Shown: piece by piece, positions 41,699-51,900 of the stretch
How the letters are laid out: the number at the start of each line of letters is the position of its first letter
How positions within the stretch are numbered: the stretch's first letter is position 1
Source: Streptomyces sp. BK340
GTDB lineage: Bacteria; Actinomycetota; Actinomycetes; Streptomycetales; Streptomycetaceae
Direction: 5' to 3'
NCBI RefSeq assembly: GCF_007827595.1
Contig: NZ_VISR01000022.1
Location: 62,001-126,000 of the forward strand
DNA length: 64,000 nucleotides
The notes under the pieces: model-generated
What the model was told of the DNA's origin: nothing
The model's database searches: none
Seen by the model: the letters and a program-made list of their open reading frames with translations, nothing else
Made by a program: the position numbers and the translations under genes

Positions 41699-41726
41699 TT
41701 GACACCGTCAATTGGTCTAGTCCAGC
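41699..41726 (+). promoter_or_regulatory. Promoter with DasR element upstream of the PhyH operon
   Basis: TTGACA at 41699 and core TGGTCTAGTCCA at 41713-41724, identical to the core of element 1 in the dasR-dasA region. The layout (-35, then a box over the -10 region) is the same as at dasA, so this operon is probably repressed by DasR and induced by GlcNAc or chitin products. The PhyH start is 43 bases downstream of the core. Confidence 0.82.
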
Positions 41727-41766
41727 TTGGGAGGGCGCTTCAGTTCGATCACCACGGAGTGACGGC

Positions 41767-42786
41767 ATGCACAAGCCCACCCCCTACCTCCACCGAGCGG
41801 CGTCCGGCCGCCCCTACTTCAGCGCGGACGGCGAGACGTACCTCGCCCCGACCCCCCTGCGCGACCTCGAGAAGTCCCGCCCCCTGCGGGTGCTGTCCGA
41901 GGAGGACTTCGCCTTCTGGCAGACGTACGGCTATGTCGTCGTCCGGGAGGCCATCACCCCCGGCGAGGCGAAGAGCCTGCTCGAGTTCGCCTGGGACTTC
42001 CAGGGCCTCGACCCCGACCGACCCGAAACCTGGTACGAGGAGCCGGAGTTCCGCTCCGAACTCGACCAGCACCTGTTCGTCTACGGCTTCGTGGAGGCGT
42101 ACCACCACCAGCTGATCTGGGACAGTCGCCAGGCCCAACGCGTGTACGACGCCTTCGTGGACGTGTGGGACTGTGAGGAGCTGTGGGTCACCCTGGACCG
42201 GCTCAACCTCAACCCGCCCAACGTACGCACCCGCTCGCGCTCCCTGATCGAGCCGACCGACGAGGGCTTCGACATCGAGCTGCACTGGGACGTCGACACC
42301 ACACTCGCCGTGCTGCCGCAGCGGGTCCAGGGCATCATCGCCCTGGGCGACACCCGGCCCGAACTCGGCGGCTTCCAGTGCGCACCCGAGCTGTTCCGCC
42401 GCTTCGAGGAGTGGCGCCTCGCCCAGCCGGCCGGCCGCGACCCGATCCGGCCCGCGGTCGACCGCGCCGAGTTCCCCGTGGTCCGCCCCGACCTCCAGGC
42501 CGGCGACCTGCTGATCTTCAACGGGCTGCTGGCGCACGGCGTGGCACCGAACCACTCCGCGGGCGCCGTCCGGGCCGTCCAGTACCTGTCGATGATGCCC
42601 GCCCTGGAGGAACACACCGAGCTGCGGAGGTCGCGCGTCGAGTCCTGGCGCACGCTCGGCACCCCCGACTGGAACGGCACCCTGCTCGGCGACGCGCGCA
42701 GGCCGGAGGCCCTCCGGTACGGCCCCGCCGAACTGGACGATCTGGGCCGCAAGCTGCTCGGCCTCGACTCCTGGGCGGCGCGGTGA
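41767..42786 (+). CDS. PhyH-family Fe(II)/2-oxoglutarate dioxygenase
   Basis: A 339-residue protein of the phytanoyl-CoA dioxygenase family. The metal ligands are visible as HWD (ELHWDVDTT near residue 175) and a distal His in LLAHGVAPN near 260, with an Arg about ten residues later (AVRAVQYL) for 2-oxoglutarate. It should hydroxylate a small substrate such as an amino acid. It is the first gene of a tight five-gene operon and overlaps the next gene by four bases. CGGAG precedes the ATG. No close functional match is known to me. Confidence 0.85.
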   Translation: MHKPTPYLHRAASGRPYFSADGETYLAPTPLRDLEKSRPLRVLSEEDFAFWQTYGYVVVREAITPGEAKSLLEFAWDFQGLDPDRPETWYEEPEFRSELDQHLFVYGFVEAYHHQLIWDSRQAQRVYDAFVDVWDCEELWVTLDRLNLNPPNVRTRSRSLIEPTDEGFDIELHWDVDTTLAVLPQRVQGIIALGDTRPELGGFQCAPELFRRFEEWRLAQPAGRDPIRPAVDRAEFPVVRPDLQAGDLLIFNGLLAHGVAPNHSAGAVRAVQYLSMMPALEEHTELRRSRVESWRTLGTPDWNGTLLGDARRPEALRYGPAELDDLGRKLLGLDSWAAR

Positions 42787-44081
42787 ACCGGATCTGCCTG
42801 TGCCTGCCCACCAACCGGGCCTGCTCCGCCACCATCACCGCGATCCACCGGGAGGCCGAATACGCCGCCCGGCGGTTCGGCGCGGACGTCCAGCTGCTCG
42901 TCCTCGACTCCGCCGACGACCGCACCCGCGCCGAGCATGCCCGCGTCGTCGCGGCACTGCCCCCGGCGGCGAACGTCACCGTGCACCACCTCGGCGAGGA
43001 CCCGCAGCGCGACTTCCTGCGCCGCGTGATCCGGCGGGCCGGCCCGCGCGACCCGGACCGGCTGCTCGGCCTCCTGCTCCCCGCCGGAGTCTCCTACGGC
43101 TCCTGCACCGACCGCGCCTTCCTGCTGGCCGCCGCCCTCGGCTGCCACTCGGTGCACCGCAGGGACTCCGACAGCACCTACCAACTCCTGGACGGGGAGC
43201 CGGTCTTCCCCGTCCACCACGAACTCCCGTGGCTGGGCAGGCCCGCCGTGCAGGCCGCGTCCTGCGTCAGCCGCACGGACCTCGACCCGGCCCACGCGGA
43301 GCGTCCGGTGTCGCTCGCCGGGGCCTCTTTCATCGGTGAACTCTCCGTCGACATAGCCGGGATGAGACGCCTGGACGAGAGCGTCTACCACGACGTGGTC
43401 GGCCTGTGGGCGCCCGCCGGCTCGTCACCGCAGGACCGGCGGCAGCTGGTCGAGGAGTCCTTCACCGGGGCGGGCACGGCCCCCTTCACCGGCGACCACG
43501 CCACCCTGACCCTGGTGGACCCGATGCGGGTCGACATGTGCAACATCGCCCTCCACCGCGACGTGTACGAACGGATCCCGCTGCCCCCGGCCACCGACAC
43601 CATCGGCAGCGACTACTTCCTCATCCACCTCGTCCACGACGCCACGCTGCCCGGCATCCTGCACAACCGGCACATCGAGAACTTCTACACCCCCGAACGC
43701 CGGACCGACGCGGGCTTCCTGGCCTACCAGACCCGGTTCGTGAAGTTCCTGCTCTCGATGCACTACTTCCACCACGTCTACGGCCGGATGGCCGCCGAGG
43801 GCGCCCGGCTCCTCGACGACCGGCAGCACGTACGGGCCGGCCGGATCGTGGAGTTCCTGCGCGAGAGCACCGCCCTGGACCGCGCCGAGAACGTGTGGCG
43901 CCTGGACCGTCTCGACACCGCCTACCGCAAACTGGGCGGCCGCTACGAGGAGTTCGCCGAGCTGCTGGCCGGGCGCCGCCTGCAGCTGCTGGCCGAGGCC
44001 TGCTCGGACATCGAGGACTTCGCCCTGCTGACCGAGGTCTGGCCGCACCTGGTCGAGGCGGCCGGACACGAGGGCTGGTGA
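42783..44081 (+). CDS. DUF6271-like protein of unknown function
   Basis: A 432-residue protein starting with GTG in a GTGA overlap. The first 60 residues (RICLCLPTNRACSATITAIH, then a strand and VQLLVLDSADD) look like the start of a GT-A-type nucleotide-sugar-binding fold. The rest is mostly helical, with a His/Tyr-rich part (MHYFHHVYGRM near residue 325). I recall related Streptomyces proteins annotated only as DUF6271. No DxD motif can be pointed to with confidence, so glycosyl transfer is only a suggestion. It is coupled to the dioxygenase and decarboxylase genes and probably acts on the same molecule. Confidence 0.6.
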   Translation: MNRICLCLPTNRACSATITAIHREAEYAARRFGADVQLLVLDSADDRTRAEHARVVAALPPAANVTVHHLGEDPQRDFLRRVIRRAGPRDPDRLLGLLLPAGVSYGSCTDRAFLLAAALGCHSVHRRDSDSTYQLLDGEPVFPVHHELPWLGRPAVQAASCVSRTDLDPAHAERPVSLAGASFIGELSVDIAGMRRLDESVYHDVVGLWAPAGSSPQDRRQLVEESFTGAGTAPFTGDHATLTLVDPMRVDMCNIALHRDVYERIPLPPATDTIGSDYFLIHLVHDATLPGILHNRHIENFYTPERRTDAGFLAYQTRFVKFLLSMHYFHHVYGRMAAEGARLLDDRQHVRAGRIVEFLRESTALDRAENVWRLDRLDTAYRKLGGRYEEFAELLAGRRLQLLAEACSDIEDFALLTEVWPHLVEAAGHEGW

Positions 44082-44083
44082 GC

Positions 44084-45274
44084 ATGGAGATCAGCCCGCG
44101 GCTGGCCGCCGCACTGGCCGCGGCCCCGGCGGACCGCATCGTCTACGACCTCGACGGCATCGAGGCCCAGTACGACCGGCTGCTGGCCGAGCTGCCCGGC
44201 GTCCAGGTCCGTTTCGCGCTGAAGGCCTGCCCGGTGGACGAGGTGCTGCGGTGCCTCGCCGACCGGGGCGCCGGCTTCGACGCGGCCGGCCCCGCCGAGA
44301 TCGTCCAGGCCCTGCACACCGGCGTGCCCGTGGACCGGATCCACTACGGCAACACCGTCAAGTCCGACGCGGACATCGCCGCGGCCCACCGGCTCGGCGT
44401 GCGCACCTTCGCCACCGACAGCGTGCAGGACGTGCTGGCCGTCGCCGAACACGCCCCCGGCGCCCGCGTGTTCTGCCGGCTCGCCACCAGCGGGGACGGC
44501 GCCCTGTGGGGCCTGAGCCGCAAGTTCGGCTGCTCGGCCGAGGACGCCGTCCAGGTCCTCACCACGGCTCGCTCGTCCGGACTCGTCCCGGCCGGCCTGT
44601 CTGTGCACGTCGGCTCCCAGCAGCTGACCGGCGAGGCCTGGCAGCAGGCCCTCGACTCCGTCGCCGAGGTATTGGTGAGGCTGGAGGGGCTGGGGGTCGT
44701 ACCGGACCACGTCAATCTGGGCGGCGGCCTGCCCGCGCTCGGCTACCTCGACCGCCACGGCAACCCGCTCGACCCGCCCCTGGACAAGATCTTCACCGTG
44801 ATCCGGGAGGGCATGGAGCACCTGAGCGGCCTCACCGCCGCCCCGCTCGGCTTCGTCCTGGAACCGGGGCGGCACCTGGTCGCCGACCACGGAGCGGTCC
44901 GCGCCCATGTGTACCGGCTGACCGGGCGAGCGCAGCCGGACGGGACGCACGCCCGCTGGCTGTACCTGAGCGTCGGCAAGTTCAACGGCCTCTACGAGAT
45001 GGACCAGTTGAGTTACCGGCTGGTCTTCCCCGCCCAGGCCGGCGAGGACGACGGTGACCGTGTCTCCGCCGTCGTCGCGGGGCCGACCTGTGACAGCGAC
45101 GACGCCTACGGCGGCGGCCGGCACCCGGTGCGCGTCCCCCGGACCCTCGCCTCCGGCGACCCGGTCTGGATCCTGTCCGCCGGCGCCTACGCCACCAGCT
45201 ACACGACCCAGGGCTTCAACGGCATCCGCCCGCTGCCGTGCGTCTGCGCCCGCGGCCCGGAAGGACAACACTGA
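44084..45274 (+). CDS. PLP-dependent decarboxylase, fold type III (ornithine/lysine decarboxylase-like)
   Basis: A 396-residue enzyme of the eukaryotic-type ornithine/diaminopimelate decarboxylase family. The PLP lysine lies in RFALKACP near residue 47, the phosphate-binding loop in NLGGGLPALGY near 210, the dimer-interface Cys-Asp as GPTCDSDD near 330, and the final YATSYTTQGFNG near 370. The CDSDD pattern is closer to ornithine-type than to diaminopimelate decarboxylases. It begins two bases after the preceding stop. It likely forms an amine from a hydroxylated or modified amino acid. Confidence 0.88.
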   Translation: MEISPRLAAALAAAPADRIVYDLDGIEAQYDRLLAELPGVQVRFALKACPVDEVLRCLADRGAGFDAAGPAEIVQALHTGVPVDRIHYGNTVKSDADIAAAHRLGVRTFATDSVQDVLAVAEHAPGARVFCRLATSGDGALWGLSRKFGCSAEDAVQVLTTARSSGLVPAGLSVHVGSQQLTGEAWQQALDSVAEVLVRLEGLGVVPDHVNLGGGLPALGYLDRHGNPLDPPLDKIFTVIREGMEHLSGLTAAPLGFVLEPGRHLVADHGAVRAHVYRLTGRAQPDGTHARWLYLSVGKFNGLYEMDQLSYRLVFPAQAGEDDGDRVSAVVAGPTCDSDDAYGGGRHPVRVPRTLASGDPVWILSAGAYATSYTTQGFNGIRPLPCVCARGPEGQH

Positions 45275-45275
45275 G

Positions 45276-45779
45276 ATGAGAGACCTCGTACGGGGCATCA
45301 CCGAGGCCGACTGGCCCCAGGTCGCCGCCCTGGAGGCCGGGGCGTACGCGGACACCGCGCTGACGGAGGGCGAGGCGGCGCTGCGGTCCCGGGCCGCGGC
45401 GGGCACCTGCTTCGTGCTGGACCTCGACGGCCGCATCGCCGGCTACGTCCTGGCCCTGCCGTACCCCATGTTCCGCTACCCGGACCTGACCAGGCCCGAG
45501 CGCACGGCCCACCACTCGGCCAACCTCCACCTGCACGACCTCGTCATCGGCGCGCCCCTGCGCCGCAGGGGGCTGGGCACCCGGCTGGTGCGCCACCTGA
45601 CGGACGCGGCGGGCTCCCGCGGCTTCCGGACCATGTCGCTGATCGCGGTCGGCGGCAAGGAGCCCTTCTGGCGCGCCAACGGCTACCGGGCGCACCACGA
45701 GGCCCGGCTGCCGTCGGGCTACGGCAGCGACGCGGTCTACATGTCGGCCCGGGTGGCCGCGTACCGGGAGGCGAGCTGA
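45276..45779 (+). CDS. GNAT-family N-acetyltransferase
   Basis: A 167-residue acyl-CoA-dependent N-acyltransferase. The acetyl-CoA binding motif A is LRRRGLGTRLVRHL near residue 93, and the C-terminal FWRANGYR is typical. It starts one base after the decarboxylase stop and overlaps the MFS gene (TGATG). It could acylate the amine made by the decarboxylase, either as a pathway step or for self-protection. Confidence 0.87.
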   Translation: MRDLVRGITEADWPQVAALEAGAYADTALTEGEAALRSRAAAGTCFVLDLDGRIAGYVLALPYPMFRYPDLTRPERTAHHSANLHLHDLVIGAPLRRRGLGTRLVRHLTDAAGSRGFRTMSLIAVGGKEPFWRANGYRAHHEARLPSGYGSDAVYMSARVAAYREAS

Positions 45780-46951
45780 TGGAGAACTCCGACTTCCGCC
45801 GCGCCAAGTGGGCGATCGCGGCGCTGTTCTGCTTCCTCGGGCTCCAGTACGCCACCTGGGCCGCCCGGCTGCCCGCGCTGAGGACCAGGCTGGACCTGGG
45901 CGCCGGGGAACTGGGGCTGCTGCTGATGGCCTGCGGCGCGGGCGCGGCGGCCTCCTTCCCGCTCGTCGCCGTCCTGATGCGCAGGCTCGGCTCCCGGCGG
46001 CTCTCCCTGGCCTCCGCGCTGTGCCTGGTGGCGCTGCTGGCGGCCCTCTCGGTGGTGCCGAACTATCCGCTCGCCCTGCTGGTCATCTGCGCGGACGGTG
46101 TTGCCGTCGGCTGCCTGAACGTCGCCATGAACGCCCAGGGCGCCGCCCTGGAGGCGGCGTACGGCCGCACCGCCATGTCCCAGCTGCACGCCACGTTCAG
46201 CGCGGGCCTGCTCGCCGCCGCCCTGCTGGCCTCCGCCATCACCGCCGTGACGGCGTCCGTTGCGGCCCACTTCGCGGTGGCCGCGGTCCTGTTGCTGCTT
46301 CTGCTGGGCTACGCGCGCCCCGGCCTCCTCCCGCGGACGGAATCCGGGCCCGCCGGTCCGAAGACGGCACCGAAGCAGCGGGGGCGCCCGGCCCTGCCGT
46401 CCGGGAAGACCCTGCTGATGGGCTGCGCCATGGCCTTCGGCACCATCACCGAGGGCGCCATGAACGACTGGTCGACGCTCTACATGCGGGACGTCGTCAA
46501 GGCCTCCTCGACGGTGGCGCCGCTGGGCATCGCCGTCGTCTCGGTCATGATGCTGCTCGCCCGGGTGCGCGCGGACCGCTGGCGCAGCCGCTGGGGCGAC
46601 GGACGCGTGGTGCGCACCGGCAGCGCCGTGGCGGGCATCGGCCTGGCCCTGGCCCTGCCGGCCGGCGGGGTGGTGCCCACCCTGCTGGGGTTCGCCTGCG
46701 TGGGACTGGGCGCGGCCGCCGTGACCCCGTGCGTGTACGTCGCCGCCGCCGAACGCGGCTCGGACGCGCTGTCCCTGGTCGCCGCGATGGGGACGACGGG
46801 ACTGCTGGCCGGACCCGCCGTGATCGGCTTCGTCGCGGGCGCGGGCGGCCTGACCCTGGGCATGGCCACGGTCGCGGCCTCGGCCCTGATCGTCACCCTG
46901 GCCGCCACCCGTATCCCGTGGCGGGACCGGGTCCCGGTGCCGGCCGGGTGA
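45779..46951 (+). CDS. MFS transporter, 12 helices
   Basis: A 390-residue MFS permease with about twelve helices and a charged central loop (GPKTAPKQRGRP near residue 190). The start FCFLGLQYATWAARLP and the following GLLLMACGAGA are reminiscent of YbjJ/sugar-type MFS proteins. Last gene of the five-gene operon and the probable exporter or importer of its small product. Confidence 0.87.
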   Translation: MENSDFRRAKWAIAALFCFLGLQYATWAARLPALRTRLDLGAGELGLLLMACGAGAAASFPLVAVLMRRLGSRRLSLASALCLVALLAALSVVPNYPLALLVICADGVAVGCLNVAMNAQGAALEAAYGRTAMSQLHATFSAGLLAAALLASAITAVTASVAAHFAVAAVLLLLLLGYARPGLLPRTESGPAGPKTAPKQRGRPALPSGKTLLMGCAMAFGTITEGAMNDWSTLYMRDVVKASSTVAPLGIAVVSVMMLLARVRADRWRSRWGDGRVVRTGSAVAGIGLALALPAGGVVPTLLGFACVGLGAAAVTPCVYVAAAERGSDALSLVAAMGTTGLLAGPAVIGFVAGAGGLTLGMATVAASALIVTLAATRIPWRDRVPVPAG

Positions 46952-47089
46952 CGTACCGGGGCGCTGGGCGGAGCGCCGGAAGCGGCTCCGGTACTCCGTC
47001 GGCGTCGCCGACGCCTCCGCCACCCGTCCACTGCGCACCACGGTGGCCGGGGTGACCGCCGAGCAGCTCCACCACGGCGCCCTCGCCAC
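46952..47089 (-). pseudogene. Possible AraC-type regulator remnant
   Basis: In a 364-base gap, the minus strand encodes VAEAS followed closely by ATPTEYRSRFRR, which resembles the end of an AraC/XylS helix-turn-helix domain with the second helix missing. No intact gene surrounds it. A low-confidence reading; the rest of the gap (47090-47315) shows nothing I can assign. Confidence 0.25.
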
Positions 47090-47315
47090 GATCGAGGACC
47101 TGGGGTGGTCGTACCGTCGGCGTCAGCACTGGGCCAGAGGCCTGTCCGGCGGATCAACGGGCAGTGACGCAAGGGCGCTTTTGGGCGGCGCGGGCGTGCG
47201 GGAGCACGGGGGTGCCCCGCCCGGGCCGTTCCACCGATCCTCCACCCTCACTGCCAGCCCCTCCAGCCTGCCCGGCCTGCGGAAGCAGGCCCGGCCCCGG
47301 AAGGACGAAGTTGCA

Positions 47316-48242
47316 CTATGCGTCCGCGAGTTCCGCCCGCACCGGCTTGATGATCTCGTCCGTCAGCCACTGGGCGACGCCCTGCGGGTAGCCGCGCGGC
47401 AGGCTCAGGACGATGTGGTCGAGGCCTGCGTGGACGAGTTCGAGCACCTGCCGGCGGGAGGCCTCGATGTTGTCGTAGGACATGACGACCTGGACGGACC
47501 TGCTGATCTCGGACGGGTCCCGCCCGATGGCCGCGCAGTGCTCGTCCAGGACGCGGGAGCGTTCGGTGATGTAGTCGATCTGGTTGTGCGGCGGGCCGGG
47601 GATGTTCCAGATGTCGGCGTGCTCCGCCACGAGCCGCAACGTCTTGTCGCCCCAGCCGCCGATGAGCAGCGGCGGACCCGACGGCTGGACGGGCTTGGGC
47701 TCGTTGCGGTTGCCCTTCAGCGTGTAGTACCGGCCCTCGAAGTCGAACTCCTTCTCGCTCCACATCCGCTTCAGGATCGTGACGGTCTCCTCCAGCCGCT
47801 CGATGCCCTCGCGCGGCGGCACCAGGGTGAGCCCGTACGCCTCGTACTCGGCGACGGCCGGGTTGTCACCGGCGATGCCGCCGGCGCCCGTGGGCTGGTG
47901 CGTCCCGCCCACGCCGAGGCCCATCACCAGCCGGCCCCGGGACACCACGTCGACGGTGGTGGCTATCTTGCCGAGCACCGCGGGCTGCCGGATGCGGTTG
48001 CTGGTGACCAGAAGCCCGAGCCGCAGGCGCCGCGTCTGCGCGGCCAGCGCGGCCAGAAGCGTCCAGCCCTCGTAGATCTTGCCGTCCTTCGGGCCGGCCA
48101 GGGGAAGCATGTGGTCCCACAGCCAGGCGTGCTCGATCTCGGGAATCTCGTCCGCCTCGAGCCACACCAGCAGGATGTCGTCGTAATCGACATGCATGGG
48201 GGTGGTCTTGAGGCCGAAGCTCACTCGTTTGGGCTCACTCAT
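47316..48242 (-). CDS. LLM-class F420-dependent oxidoreductase
   Basis: A 308-residue luciferase-like TIM-barrel oxidoreductase. HAWLWDHMLPL near residue 38, GRLVMGLGVGGTHQP near 102 and PPLLIGGWGDKTLRLVAEHADIWN near 190 are landmarks of F420-dependent members. It stands alone on the minus strand with no visible partner, is unlike the LLM protein at 22269, and is probably unrelated to the cluster. Substrate unknown. Confidence 0.88.
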   Translation of the reverse strand: MSEPKRVSFGLKTTPMHVDYDDILLVWLEADEIPEIEHAWLWDHMLPLAGPKDGKIYEGWTLLAALAAQTRRLRLGLLVTSNRIRQPAVLGKIATTVDVVSRGRLVMGLGVGGTHQPTGAGGIAGDNPAVAEYEAYGLTLVPPREGIERLEETVTILKRMWSEKEFDFEGRYYTLKGNRNEPKPVQPSGPPLLIGGWGDKTLRLVAEHADIWNIPGPPHNQIDYITERSRVLDEHCAAIGRDPSEISRSVQVVMSYDNIEASRRQVLELVHAGLDHIVLSLPRGYPQGVAQWLTDEIIKPVRAELADA

Positions 48243-48533
48243 CTGCAGGTGCGTCCTTCATGTCAAGGAAGGGGGGTGGCAACTGTGGTGCGGTGTAACA
48301 CAGGTGCCGGGCTTCCTGGTTGCTCGACCGATCACTTCCAGCCTGAGGGCAGGCGCCGGCCCCCGTTGACGATCGGAGTGGAGCACGACAGCTGCTCCCG
48401 GAAGAGACCAGGGGCCCCGTGCATCGCTGCGACGTTTCTGTTTTCGCGAACCCCTCGAATACAGCCTCGCCCAGACGGGCAATTAGATAACGTTCCCAGG
48501 CGAATTGGGGCGGACGACTACGCGCGGGCCCGG

Positions 48534-48821
48534 GTGGCGGACAGTGCGACCAAGACCCCTGTCACCGTGCAGTTCTACCTGGGCGTCTCCGATGTGGCCG
48601 AGGAGCTGTGGAAGCAGGAGCTCACCGTCCTGCGGCGCGTCGCTGCCCTCAAACACCCAGCATTGCCCGGCCTCGAGCGTGGCGGGCACATCGAGGAGTC
48701 CGCCACCAGGTGGTTCGGCGTCCGGGGTTGTGCCTACGTGATCACCCGCTCCGGACAGCAACTGTACGGATCACATCATTACGTTGACATTGTCAACGTA
48801 ATCCGTTGTGAAGGTAGCTGA
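48534..48821 (+). pseudogene. Truncated protein-kinase-like fragment
   Basis: About 95 codons. The core LWKQELTVLRRVAALKHPALPGL followed by GGHIEES resembles the N-lobe of a Ser/Thr protein kinase around the C-helix, but the glycine loop, the lysine and the whole catalytic lobe are missing. No good start or ribosome site is present (GTG 48534 is the first in frame). The 736-base gap 48243-48978 otherwise holds an isolated palindrome and no gene. Confidence 0.4.
48778..48802. promoter_or_regulatory. Isolated 25-base palindrome, operator-like
   Basis: ATTACGTTGAC-ATT-GTCAACGTAAT, perfect 11-base arms around three bases. It includes TTGACA, a -35 hexamer. It looks like a TetR/MarR-type operator but no intact gene follows on the plus strand and no such regulator is nearby. 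Confidence 0.55.
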
Positions 48822-48978
48822 AGGCCATACCAGGTTGGTTTGTGGCGAGTGTCGCCCGAGGAGGTAGAAGCTCCTGGTGATCGATGGCCAAGCGGGAGGC
48901 GACTTCCAGGCGGGACGGCGCAGGCCCCGCCCCCGGTACGAGACCGGGAGACGGGGCCCGCGCTGCCTGAGACTGGCC

Positions 48979-51900
48979 TCACCCCACGGCGATACGTGTC
49001 TTCCACCAGGATGCCGCGCCGACGACCTCGGTCCCCGAGCCGGGCAGGCTGGCGCGGTCGCCGGGGTAGAAGCGCACCGAGCCGTCGGAGCGGACCGCCC
49101 ACACGTCGGGAATGCCGTCGCCGTTGGCGTCCGGGGTGCCCAGGATGTGCGGTACGGAGGTGGTGCTCCAGCCATCGCCGGTCCAGTACGTGTCGGCGCC
49201 CCCTGAGGAGTTGGCGCCCGAGGCGAGAGAGGTGAGGTCGACACCGCCACCGGACGCGGCGATGCCCTTGCGGAGCAGCAGCCGGCCCGAGACATTGCTG
49301 CGGTAGACGACGTCGGCCACCTTGTCGCCCGAGACGTCCTGGACGAGGACGATGTCACGGTCCTTCCACGCCGAGCCGGACAGCCGGATCGCCTGGTCGA
49401 CGGTGGCGCCGTGGTAGCCGGTGAAGGCCCACAGCTCGTCGTCGGTGCCGTCGCTCTTGCGGACGGTGGCGAAGAAGTCGGTACGTCCGTCACCGGTGAC
49501 GTCGCCGGCCGCCACGATCTGGGTGAAGGTGGCCGGATCCGGGGAGCCGGCGGGCAGCAGGATCTCCCGGCGCTTGTCGATGTTGACCGCTCCGTAGCCG
49601 TCGCCGGGATAGACCCAGAGCTTGCCGTCGACGCGCACCACGAGGTCCTGGAGGCCGTCGCCGCCGTAGATGTCACCGTTGTGGCTGATCAGGGCACCCT
49701 TGAAGTGGCCGTTCGGCGCAGCCACGTACGGGGGCTGGTCGTCGCCGTTGGGGTCCTTTGCGGGGTTGTCCCGGTAGGCGCCGGGCATGGAGTAGTCCAG
49801 GTCACCGGTGCCTTTGAGCAGGTCCTTGTCGGCCTGGGAGGGATAGAGCGCGAGGTTGCCGGCATCGGTGACGGTCATCAGGTCGGGCAGGCCGTCGCCG
49901 GTGAAGTCACCGGGTTTGTCGGCCTGGTCCCGTGGGCTGACGTAGAAGAAGTACTTTGTGGGCTCGGAGGGGTTGCCCGCACTGTCGACGCACCGGACGT
50001 ACAGCACGTTCGGTCCGGCGGTCGGCGGCTTGGCATTGGAGATGGTGGAGCCGAGAACGGTGGCCCAGCCGGTGGTCCGGGCCAGACTCCCGGTGTAGTT
50101 GGCCGAGTTGAACCCGTACTCGTACCGCACGACGTCGCTGTTCAGGGCGCGTACGGTGAAGGAGCCGGGCGTGCCGAACTTCTTCGCGGACCAGGTGGCG
50201 TCCTCGGAGTCGTTGCCGAAGCCGTTCTCGCTGCCGTCGGCGTTGGGGAAGTCGGTGGAGCTGACCTTCGGCGGACGCGGCGCGGTGGTGTCGAGCACGA
50301 ACCGGCACGGAGTCTTCGGATACCAGCCGGTCGTGGAGCCCGCGTCATCCCTGGCCTGTACGCGCCAGGAGTACGTGGCCCCGCTCTTCAGACCGCTGGT
50401 GGAGAACTTCGGAGTGGTCCGCAGCGCGGTGTCGGTGTCGGAGCCGACGGAGACCTTGCCGGTCGACTTCAGCAGGTCGCCGGTGGTGTCCCAGCGGCCG
50501 GTCTCCCACAGGTCGAAGTCGAAGTAGTCGAGGTTCTTGTCCTTGTCGGTGGCCTTCGCGGTGAACGTCAGGTCGCCGGACCCCATGCGGACGTACGGCT
50601 TGGTGGTGGTGCACTTGCCGTCCGGGCCCAGATCCAGCGAGTTGGACACGAGGGTGGGCCTGCGGTTGTAGATCAGCTCCAGGACGGGGGCGTTGTCGCC
50701 GTCGGCCTGGAACTTCTTCCACGCGTACTGCGCCTTCTCGTCGCGGGCACGCAGGCCGAAGGTGATGGTGTCGTCGCCGTCATCGGCGGCGTCCTGTGCG
50801 CCGCGCTTGACGTCGAAGGCCTCGTAGGCGTCATGACAGCTGGACGCCTTCCACCCGTGGGCGAAGCTCTTGGTGGCCAGCTTGTTGCCGTCGTGGAGCC
50901 TCGGCGCGTTCTTCCAGTTGGTGTGCGAGTCGATCTCTCCGGTCAGGTGCACGCTCATGGAACGAGCGCTGCAGGACCAGGAGTACGTCTCCAGCATGCG
51001 CAGCTTCGCACTGGTGATCTTCGTGCCCTTGAGGTCCTTGTCGAAGGTCATGTTGAAGAAGGACCGGGACGTGCCCCAGGTGTCGGACTCGAAGCCGACG
51101 CGGGCCTCATGGGTGCCGCCCTTGTTGAAGCCCTTGCCGTCATAGAACGTCGCCTTGGGGAACCGGTCGTAGGCGGTGGTCCAGTGCTGGATGTGCTTCT
51201 TCACCGAGGGGTCGATGAAGACGGGATAGGTGGTGTCCGGGTCGGCCAGGAACTCCTGGTCCGGGGTGAGGGTCCAGTTGCCGTCGGTCAGATCGGCGTC
51301 CACCAGCGAACCGCGCGAATCCGGTGACGGGCCGTCCAGCAGGGGCAGGCTCAGCGTCACCGCCGAACCGGTCTGCGAAGGCTCCGGGGTCGGTTCCGGG
51401 GGCGCGGAGGGCAGGGGGGACTCGGACACCGAGGGTGCGGGGCCGTCGCTGGCGGGCGGCAGGGTCTCGACGTCCGTGTCTTGCTGCTCGTCGGACTCGG
51501 CCGGGTCCTCTTCCGTGGGGCTGTCGCCGGGAGTCGGGCCGGCGGTGTCCGTCGCGTCGGGTGTCTCGGAGCCGGTGGGCTGGGCGCTCGCACCCACCGA
51601 GCCGTCGGTGACGGCGGGCGTGCCGCTGCTGTCCCACATCAGCGGGGTCGGCGACATGGCGACCTCGTTTCGGGACTCGTCCTCCGCGCTGACGATGTCG
51701 CTGAGCGGGTCGAGCCGGAAGGTGAGGTCGGCGGAGCGCAGACCGTAGGCCAGCTGCTGCGCGTGCGGATCGGAGGCCGCCTGACGGTTCTTCAGCACCA
51801 CGAGCTGGGCGAAGCCGTCGTCGTCGGCGGTGAGCACGAGATCGCCGCCCGGGAAGATGTCCGGGTACAGGGCGCGGTTGCCGTCGATGACCGGGCTGGG

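Noticed and set aside
47043..48533. Plus-strand open frame running through the LLM gene into the kinase-like fragment
   Set aside because: The part over 47316-48242 is antisense to a good LLM gene; only the last 95 codons resemble a protein.
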